From Ipomoea triloba (lineage: Eukaryota > Streptophyta > Magnoliopsida > Solanales > Convolvulaceae): a DNA stretch of 64,000 nucleotides. The position numbers were made by a program, and so were the translations under genes. The notes below the pieces were generated by a model, which was given only the letters and a program-made list of their open reading frames with translations, was not told where the DNA came from and searched no databases. The stretch covers positions 18,967,033 through 19,031,032 of the forward strand of contig NC_044917.1 of NCBI RefSeq assembly GCF_003576645.1. Reading direction: 5' to 3'. Shown piece after piece: positions 56,120 through 64,000 of this stretch. The first letter of the stretch is position 1; each line of letters opens with the position of its first letter.

Positions 56120-57180
56120 AATTCTTTTTTTGTGCGCTAAATTTATGTGTCATTTCACTTTTAGTTTTTTTTTTTTTTTCAAAACATCCTTGTTGGTCCT
56201 AAGTCCTAACATTATTATGGCATGACCATTTTTTGTTTTCCATAAAAAAATATGTTTAAATGACATTAAAAATGATGTTCTTTTTTTGAAAATTAAAAAT
56301 GATGTTATTAATCACTCAAAATCTTTCTTTTTTCTTCTTGGTAATAGAACAACATAAAGGTTTTACATCCATATACACTAATTGTTAGAAAAATTCATAC
56401 ATGCGCAGCGGAAGCATCAAATCACTTTTCTATGATTCTATGTAAAAGAGAGATAGAGTTAGAAGGTTTTTACCCTTGAAGCGTGCTTTGGCAGAATCAA
56501 CAGCTTGAACCGTCCAACTATCCAGCCTCTAATCCGTCTACCGGCCGGGCACGCGAGAAGTCCCAGGGATTTCTACGTGAAAACTCTTTTCCTGACTTAT
56601 CTCTATATAACTTCTCTGATCTCCCTTAAGAAATAGGGCAATGCTTATATATATANAATTCTTTTTTTGTGCGCTAAATTTATGTGTCATTTCACTTTTA
56701 GTTTTTTTTTTTTTTTCAAAACATCCTTGTTGGTCCTAAGTCCTAACATTATTATGGCATGACCATTTTTTGTTTTCCATAAAAAAATATGTTTAAATGA
56801 CATTAAAAATGATGTTCTTTTTTTGAAAATTAAAAATGATGTTATTAATCACTCAAAATCTTTCTTTTTTCTTCTTGGTAATAGAACAACATAAAGGTTT
56901 TACATCCATATACACTAATTGTTAGAAAAATTCATACATGCGCAGCGGAAGCATCAAATCACTTTTCTATGATTCTATGTAAAAGAGAGATAGAGTTAGA
57001 AGGTTTTTACCCTTGAAGCGTGCTTTGGCAGAATCAACAGCTTGAACCGTCCAACTATCCAGCCTCTAATCCGTCTACCGGCCGGGCACGCGAGAAGTCC
57101 CAGGGATTTCTACGTGAAAACTCTTTTCCTGACTTATCTCTATATAACTTCTCTGATCTCCCTTAAGAAATAGGGCAATG

Positions 57181-57192
<12 letters not shown>
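56120..57192. repeat. Exact 536-bp tandem duplication around a single N
   Basis: 56120-56655 and 56657-57192 read as identical, separated only by the N at 56656. The first copy stops inside a TATATA run. This pattern is expected from two overlapping contig ends that were not merged, so it is probably an assembly artefact. Confidence 0.9.
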
Positions 57193-57249
<57 letters not shown>

Positions 57250-58012
57250 TGTTTTGGGCCCAAAGGTGCTAGCCTTTAAAAATCCAAAACTACTCAATAT
57301 TGAATTAAGTCATTAATCAATTATTGATGTATTAAATCAATATCAATTAACTCTTTATTAATATCTTTTAAAGTTCTCAGCATTACCACGAACCATTAAG
57401 GTGTGACTTTCTAGGTTCATAGTCAAATTAGCAACGAGTAATATTTAATAACGCATTATTAAATAGCTCGTAAGTCATGAGTGACACCTAGTAGTATGTT
57501 ATGACTGCCTAGTTGACAATGAATATATTTTAATATATTATAGTGAACCTTTCTGTTACAAATATCATGCAACATTCCTTCTACACAACACTTGCTCCGA
57601 ACCAGGTAAAGGTCATTGTCAAACTTGGTCAAACCCATAAACCTGGTCAATATGTCTATTCAATATTCTTAACTTGAAGTCCAACTTCATTATACTCTGG
57701 CCAAAGATTCTCGTTGTATGATTATTGAATAGACTAGAACATCCTTGTTACCTCAAGGCGGTGGATCCTATATCGAACGCACACATGTCTCCTTACAATA
57801 CTGAATTAGGCCACCAAGTACACTTATAGTCCCATAAGGAACAAAAGACGCATACTGGCAAAAACCAGTCCACAATATGTACGAGACAACCATGTTGTCT
57901 CAAGTCAAAGGATTATTGCATACTTGTAACATACAACATACCGATGACACGCAGGTAAACACCATGCGGTACGTTGTAGTTGGTCATTGTTCAATGACTT
58001 GTTCTCTAACAA
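56921..58012. repeat. TGTTAG...CTAACA-bounded LTR-like repeat
   Basis: Starts TGTTAGAAAAATTCATACATG (first 20 bases counted to CAT) and ends TTCTCTAACA. The right part (57380-58010) has the look of a dispersed plant retroelement, with no open frame of note. It contains the TA microsatellite 57184-57247. No target duplication was found. Because of the assembly duplication a second start lies at 56384. Confidence 0.3.
57184..57247. repeat. (TA)n microsatellite
   Basis: About 32 TA units; the truncated version of the same run ends at the N at 56655. Confidence 0.95.
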
Positions 58013-58688
58013 TCATCCACATGTCCACTCTATGTATCTCATACAGAATGGCATGGGACTCACCATAAGAAGGACAATGTGTTAATCTTATCGAAATTCT
58101 AGTGCCCAATTAGAATTCTATGACTAGGAACATTTTTACAATTCTTCATTTATTAATTATCCGTCACTCATATTCTTAACTCTTAAGAATGAAGAATTAA
58201 GAATTAAGAAGATTGTATGGAATAATATATTAATATCAAATATTAACTAAGCCAAAATAAAATTAATAAAATATTTATTTATTATATTTATTTAAGTAGA
58301 AATCAATGCCCAAAAACAATAAATGTTGGCTACTAGGACATACATGTCACACTAATCATACATTCATTGCTAGCATAAATATCCATAATTCATTCATAGC
58401 ATAATGGAGGAAAAATTGTTACCAATACATAAGTCTACGTACTACAAAATCCATAAAAGTGCAAGTGAAAAACCCTCAAGTCTACTTCATATCAAACTTT
58501 AAGTATAGTGCATAAGTCTACTTCATAATTTATAGTAATGATTTGTGGACAAGATACCTAAAAATAGTTGGAATTGTAGTAATGAATGAATTATGCACAA
58601 AATAATGGTACCGATTCCTAGTTATAATGATTTGATGATTTATGTTTAAAATATAATATAACTTTGTCAAATTTAAAACATTGTTAAA
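58013..58688. other. Intergenic AT-rich DNA
   Basis: No gene seen. AAGAATGAAGAATTAAGAATTAAG and CATAAGTCTAC repeats are short and local. Confidence 0.5.
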
Positions 58689-58743
58689 TTTGATTTTTTT
58701 TTTTGATAAAGAGAAGAGGGGGATACCCAACATAAAGCAAAGA

Positions 58744-60553
58744 CTACAAGAGTTCACCCGACCTATTGATGGGGACTCTCCTAAGGAAACTAACACCAAA
58801 CTGGTCTTCCCGTAGCAAAACACTCAGCTCTGAGGGAGGTTCCTCCATCTCCAAGAAAGGAATTTGATTTATGAGCGCTTGTCGCGCTAAGGCATCTGCG
58901 ACTCTATTTTGCTCTCTGTAAACGTGACAGAACTCAACCATCGTAAAAGCTTTCCTCATCTCAAGACAACGTTGCAATATATTATGAGAGAAACCCAAGC
59001 AACTCCTCTTGCCATGCAGTTGTTCGATCGTAGTCAACGAATCGCATTCGACTATGAGATGTTTAATCCTCATGCGAGCAGCCAAACAAAGACCCTGGAG
59101 CACTCCCCATGCCTCGGCTTCTCCAACGGAACAGCAGCCGATATTGTACATAAAGCCAGCTTTCCACGCCCCTGTATTGTCACGTAAGACCCCACCACAG
59201 CCCGCGCTACCATCCTTAGCGGAAAAGCTACCGTCCACGTTAATTTTCATCCATTCCGAAGCCGGTTTCTTCCAAGCGATCATCTTTTCTACCGTACGTT
59301 GCGCATGCCCACAAGGATTACTTTTTACTGTAAACACGTTGATAATCTCTACCTCCTGCCGCTGGATCCATTGAATCTTCTGATCGATATGGATTAGGCG
59401 CCCGTTAAAGACGTTGTCATTCCGCCACTTCCAAATCCACCACAATCTGATAGCAAACCTAGCAGGCCAATCGTCACCGAATCCCGATCTCTGGTCACCT
59501 TTTAGATTCGTAAGCAACCCATTCGTTCCAGCGCAAAGTATTGAGGTAGGAACCGATTCGTCTGCTGAAGGCCGCATCCCAAATGGCTTTGGACTCTCCA
59601 CAATAACGGAACAAATGATCGCAGTCTTCCTGCACCCCTGCACAACAAACACACCAGTCATTAGTTGTGAGATGGCGTCTACATCGTTCAACATTAGTTA
59701 AAATTTTCCCATGCATAATTAGCCAAATAAAAATACAAATCCTGTTTGGGACTCTAAGACCCCAGATCTTTTTCCACACGGATTGGGTATCATCCTGATC
59801 GGATTCCGAAATAGCATTATAAGTCGATCGCATTATGAAGACACCATTTTCTTCCAACGCCCAGGCACAGACATCCATATCACGTTCCTCGACTGACAGC
59901 ATGATACTGGCCAGCTGTTTCATCACTTCCGCCGGAAGGAGGCCTTGCAAACGCTCCCACATCCAACCACGTCCTTCCTTCCAGTACTCAGCTACATTAG
60001 CATAAAGCTCAGGCAGGCTTAACGGACCACTGAGGTACTGATAAAGAGGCTTGCGACCAATCCACTTATCAAACCAGAAGCGCGTAGTCCTCCCATTCCT
60101 AACCATTCGGATCATACCGTCATCAACAATAGGGAAAGCTTCCATTATACCTTTCCATGCATGCGACGCGTACCGAGGGGTGGGACTCTCCGCCAACCAT
60201 TCTATGCTGGTTTTATACTTTTTCAGCAAGGTCTTAGCCCACAAACTATCCCTCTCCTGGGTGAGGCGCCACCCTAGCTTAGCCATACAAGCCCGGTTCA
60301 TAGCTTGCAAACGGCGAATACCTAGACCCCTCGAGGCCTTGGCCCTCGTAACCGTATCCCATTTGACCAGATTAATCCTACGAGTAGTATCTGTGTCCAT
60401 GTTGCCCCAAATGAACTGTCTAGTTTTCTTCTCAATTGCCATGCATACTCCTTTTGGTAAGACCGTCGTTTGCATCGTAATGTTGGAATAGCGTTTAAAA
60501 CTGCTTTGGCAAGTGTAACCCTTCCTGCCATTGACAATAATTTTGTTCTCCAT
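58744..60553 (-). pseudogene. LINE zf-RVT region and RNase H remnant
   Basis: The zf-RVT region includes GLRVPNRICIFIWLIMHGKI and the Cys/His set in WCVCCAGVQEDCDHLFRYC. After a frame change near 59500-59690 the RNase H domain follows: MKINVDGSFSAKDGSAGCGG (first Asp), GEAEAWGVLQGL (Glu), IVECDSLTT (Asp) and REQNRVADALARQAL (Asp). All four acidic positions are kept, though the protein is broken. Stop near 58744. Confidence 0.9.
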
Positions 60554-61862
60554 CCGTCGAGCCTCCCATTCACTCGATCCAAACTAGCGTTGAAACTTTG
60601 GCACGTAACCCGCCCGTGAAAGGATGGAACTCCAAGATACTTGCCTAAATTATCAGTTCTCTTAACATTAAAATGCTTCGCTATGTCTTTAGCAAGTCGA
60701 GGGTCCGCGTTTTTGGAGAAAAAAACTTGGGACTTCTCATAGCTGATCCTCTGACCGGACGCCGCACAGAACTGGTCCAAACAGATGCGAATTCGCTCCA
60801 CTTGATCGACCGTAGCTTCAGTGAAGAGAACTATGTCGTCCGCAAAACAAAGATGGGAAATAATGGGACCATCAGAGACCATCCGAATACCTTTCCAATC
60901 CCAGATCGCACATTAGAAGATATCATTTGACTGAGTTTCTCCATGCAGAGAACAAAAATGGCGGGAGACATCGCATCTCCTTGCCTAATTCCCCTCTGCG
61001 GTCTAAAAGACTGTAACCGCTCACCATTACAAATAATAGACATGCATGGTGTTCGAATACAATGCATAATCAACCGGACCCAACAATCACTAAAACCAGC
61101 ATCTATAAGGACCAATTCAATAAAGTCCTAAGACATCCTGTCGTAAGCTTTTTCCAAGTCAAGCTTAATAGCTATGTAACCTGTTTTCCCCTTTCTGGTG
61201 CGCATGGTGTGCATAATCTCTTGATACACCAGAATATTGTCGGAAATCTGCCGACCTGGAATAAAAGAACTCTGAAAAGGTCCCACCAGTTTGGGGAGCG
61301 CAGCTTTGAGTCTGTTAGTGATAGTTTTGGTTATAAGTTTATAACTTACGTTACATAGGCTAATATGCCTGAATTGCTTAATAGTTTCCGGCGAATTAAC
61401 CTTTGGTATAAGAACCAAAAGGTTATCGTTCAAACCATCCGGGAGAACGCCTGTTCGTAGAGCATCTTTGACGAGAGTGTAGAGGTTAGACCCGACAACA
61501 CCCCACATGCGCTGGTAGAAGGCCGCATGGAAACCATCAAGCCCAGGGGCCTTAAACGGGGCCATGCCCATAAGAGCATTATGGACTTCCGCCATAGTAA
61601 CATCTCTGTTAAAATCAAGCCAATCATCCGACACAAGAACCGGATACGCGCCATCTAACCGGTGATAATCATAGGCACTCGTTTCTGCCGCAAACAGGGT
61701 CATGTAGAAGTTGCGAACATGATCCTTCAGCGTATTTCCATCAAGAATCCAGTCCCCTGTTCCATCGCGCAAGCTAGTAATCGAATTCCGAGATTTTCGA
61801 ATAGTGGTCGCTGCATGATAATAAGCAGTGTTACGATCCCCCGAGACGATCCAATCCTCCCG
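60322..61862 (-). pseudogene. LINE reverse transcriptase remnant
   Basis: Motifs in order: KAPGLDGFHAAFYQ, LVLIPKVNSPETIKQFRHIS, FIPGRQISDNILV, IKLDLEKAYDRMS (then TAG in place of Trp at 61128-61130), QRGIRQGDAMSPAIF and HLCFADDIVLF. The FADD active site is near 60835-60846. A frameshift near 60860-60880 precedes FADD and another near 60500 follows RVTLAKAVLNAIPT. Confidence 0.9.
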
Positions 61863-62439
61863 GGATCACTGGAACCAAAGAAGTTCCTCCTGATAGAGTA
61901 CCTCTTGATACTTCTCAGCCAACTTTTTCTCCAGTTTCGAAAGACCAGCATGAAAGCCAGATGCGAGGCGACATTGCACCCCGTGCAAACGCGCTAGTAG
62001 GGACCTTTTCCGTTGAAAGATGTTGCCGAAAATGTCTTTATTCCAGCGATCCAAATTATCCGTTAGGATGGTGATATTGTCTTGGATAGATTTATCCCTC
62101 CGCCACCCGGTCTCCACAACTTCATGGAAACTCTTGTCGGTAAGCCAAGCCGCCTGAAACTTGAAAGAAGGTCTAACCCGGTTAGGATTCGCATCCGCCC
62201 TCCGAATAAGAATAGGAGCATGGTCGGATGAAACTCTCGGTAGGTGAACGACACTAGCAGTCGGAAAACATTGGCGCCACTCAATGTTGCACAAAGCCCT
62301 ATCCAAACGAGCGCCCTTTGCAGACGCAGGAGAGTTCCCTTTGAGCCAAGTAAACCTTGGTCCGGTAAAGCCTAAATCAATAAGACCTTCATCATGGATC
62401 CAACTCACAAAATCCGAGCTTCTTTGTACTGTTGACGAG

Positions 62440-63664
62440 TGATAAGCACCAAGAATAGCATTTATAAGGGGTCTTTATTAGATTAAAAACGCATTGTTTT
62501 GACATCCAATTACAACAATTGCATGCATTTCAGCTCAAATGCGATCAATTTCTTCTAACAACATTCCCAGAAAGAGTTTTGAAGTATTTCACAGATTGGA
62601 GAGGGATTTGAAGCTAAAATATAGCAAAAGACGAACAAGCCGACATGCAGTAGCGCCCCACGCAGCCTCACACGCGTGTGAGCAAGCGTGGTCGGGCCAA
62701 GGGCTATTTTGGGAAATTTGTTCATTTTCTTTGTCACCTATATAAATCCCTTTTGCCCTAAAACAAAGAGGAGGAGGAGAAAGATCAGAAAATTAATAGA
62801 ATAGAATAGATAGATCTAGAGGGTTTTCTCCCCTCTTGGGGGAAAATTCCTTCATAGTTTAGAATAGATCAAGGGCAAGAAGGAAGATTGGGATTCAAGA
62901 TCAAGGTTGTAAGATCCTCTTTTTCAAGGGGTGGTAACCATTCTCCTCAATTTTAATTCAATACTTGTTTCTTTGAATTTCCTTTTCCTTTTCTTGTTTC
63001 TTAGTATGCTAGAGTAGATTAGATAGGGGATTGGTGGCCCCATGGTAGATCTATGTGGATGTTTAATATTATTGCTTTGATTTGTGAATTGCTTGCTTGT
63101 TGGTTGTGAACTTGTGTGGATGATGTTCTTTAAGCTTTGTGCCTTTTGTGGCCACATTAGGTAGCAAACCCAAAGGAAGTGAGTGTGTGCGCGATAGCGG
63201 CCACCCACGAGTCTCACTCACCCACATCTCCGCTCTTAGTCCGAAAGGACAAGATCCGAGAGGAGTGGTAGACAAAGTGTTCGATGAAATGCCCCAACCG
63301 AATGAGGATGTGGGAGTCCAAAGTGTGACGCCACTTGGTAGTGTGCCATGAACTCCCTAGTCTATTCCACGACTTGCACTCGCAAAACCAACCAAAGATA
63401 AACCACATGGAAAAGCCTAAAGCCCCAATCTCCACTTTACTTTTCTTTATTTCACACAACCACTATCAACCTTACTCTCTTACCAATGAATCCAACTCCT
63501 AGCCATTCCCGTAACTCTTTTCCATCAACCTCTTAGATGCCAACACACCAATTCGATTCCCATTCGTCATCCTTGAGAGACACGACACTCGGGGAGTCTT
63601 GACTCTTCGTTTTACCACCTTCACATACCCATACACATTCACTCCCACTAAAACCACATCATCA
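62440..63664 (+). mobile_element. Solo LTR, 1225 bp, with 5-bp target duplication ACGAG
   Basis: Starts TGATAAGCACC and ends ACATCATCA. ACGAG lies at 62435-62439 and 63665-63669. Removing it rejoins the LINE endonuclease in one frame (NYSS then TVQRSSDF), which confirms both borders. A TATA box (TATAAAT, 62741-62747) and a leader with GAGGAGGAGGAG follow the usual LTR plan. No internal region is present, so this is the product of LTR-LTR recombination. Its family was not identified; similar leader phrasing suggests Ty3/gypsy. Confidence 0.85.
62741..62747 (+). promoter_or_regulatory. TATA box of the solo LTR
   Basis: CCTATATAAATCCC is placed about 300 bases into the LTR with a purine-rich leader after it. 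The orientation of the LTR is inferred from it. Confidence 0.5.
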
Positions 63665-64000
63665 ACGAGCTGTAATTGGAAGTTTCTTCCTGATTAACAA
63701 CCGAATTGAAATCACCCGCGAGCAACCACGGTTGATGTCCCTCTTCCTTAACCTGCAGTAAAACAAACTAGGGGTGAGTGAATTCCACAGAAACATGAAC
63801 AGAATTATTCCAAAAAACCCATATGCCTCCACTAAAGCCAGCAGCCTCTAACCGGACCCAATCCGAGAAACCGAGTTTCTTGCAGATAGCGTCAGCATGA
63901 GAACCCGAAACTTTCGGTTCTACGAGACCCAATAAGGCAGGCTTATGGGTTTGAATAATATTCTTAAGGACACGGATGAAATCACGACCACCCGCACCTT

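Larger units (their letters stand above)
58694..64000 (-). mobile_element. L1-type LINE, degenerate, split by a solo LTR; 5' end outside the window
   Basis: On the minus strand, endonuclease, reverse transcriptase, zinc-binding zf-RVT region and RNase H follow in order. The poly-A tail is the T-run at 58694-58704. At least six frame breaks are present, so it is inactive. A solo LTR (62440-63664) separates the first part of the endonuclease. The 5' end and any ORF1 lie beyond 64000. Confidence 0.95.
61866..64000 (-). pseudogene. LINE apurinic-type endonuclease remnant
   Basis: Before the solo LTR (63670-64000) the motifs ALLGLVEPKVSG, with the catalytic Glu region, and WLLAGDFNSV, with the DFN active-site motif, are readable. 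After it, DFVSWIHDEGLIDLGFTGPR and FTWLKGN appear, then SARLDRALCN-like KGARLDRALCN and VSSDHAPILI with the catalytic SDH. A stop at 63770-63772 and another at 61866-61868 break it. This enzyme nicks target DNA in L1 elements. Confidence 0.85.

Noticed and set aside
57250..58012. Possible virus-derived insertion
   Set aside because: No coding motif of any kind was found; TGTTAG...CTAACA borders fit an LTR-like repeat better.
58909..59701. Plus-strand frames of 92-121 codons
   Set aside because: They are antisense to the LINE RNase H and zf-RVT regions, which carry recognisable motifs on the minus strand.
62440..62480. Reading of the LTR start on the minus strand as LINE peptide NAILGAYH
   Set aside because: The LINE continues correctly as NYSS then TVQRSSDF when the LTR and one ACGAG are removed, so the peptide is coincidence.

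Overview
The window reads as plant nuclear DNA, most likely from a eudicot. It is AT-rich and intron-bearing, and most of it is mobile-element debris: long-LTR chromovirus, Ty1-copia, a Tat-like 3' end, L1-type LINE, hAT and Mutator-like MITEs and Helitron termini. No prokaryotic gene, viral genome, rRNA or tRNA gene was recognised. The family or genus cannot be fixed from sequence alone. The window holds a 557-base N gap (52405-52961) inside a TA microsatellite and a single N at 56656.

Three host genes look intact. A CCT4 (TCP-1 delta chaperonin subunit) gene runs on the minus strand in one uninterrupted exon (28814-30433). A two-exon DUF599 membrane-protein gene lies on the minus strand (35454-37016). 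A two-exon tau-class glutathione S-transferase gene lies on the plus strand (44455-46159), with TRIM-like repeats in its intron. One host-derived pseudogene, a subtilisin-like protease fragment (16.1-21.5 kb), is split by a complete but dead Ty1-copia element bounded by a CATGG target duplication.

Layout: 0.4-4.9 kb, an internally deleted long-LTR chromovirus on the minus strand; 4.9-5.9 kb, an hAT-like element with a large palindrome; 6.1-8.65 kb, minisatellite arrays followed by an LTR-like end, probably the 3' part of a Tat-lineage element; 10-11.9 kb, four small DNA elements, two with clear 8-bp target duplications; 13.4-14.9 kb, an LTR-like block with a 42-bp tandem array; 15.3-21.9 kb, the subtilase pseudogene with copia insertion between inverted repeats; 22-27.2 kb, AT-rich Helitron-like material; 27.2-37.5 kb, CCT4 and DUF599 with MITEs, a SINE and a Helitron end between them; 38.6-42.5 kb, a second chromovirus end with a 3.46-kb LTR and chromodomain; 44-47.4 kb, GST and a short LINE tail; 48-58 kb, AT-rich DNA with MITEs, a Mutator-like MITE, the N gap and an apparent assembly duplication; 58.7-64 kb, a degenerate L1 LINE on the minus strand split by a solo LTR.

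The three genes are unrelated housekeeping, membrane and detoxification functions and form no pathway or cluster. No new defence or metabolic system was found. The most unusual items are a 179-codon open frame inside the chromovirus LTR on the element's sense strand, a set of very short retroposition scars sharing the ending TTTTC(A)n, a 39-bp duplication at the copia/host junction, and an hAT-like MITE supplying the DNA directly upstream of the DUF599 gene.
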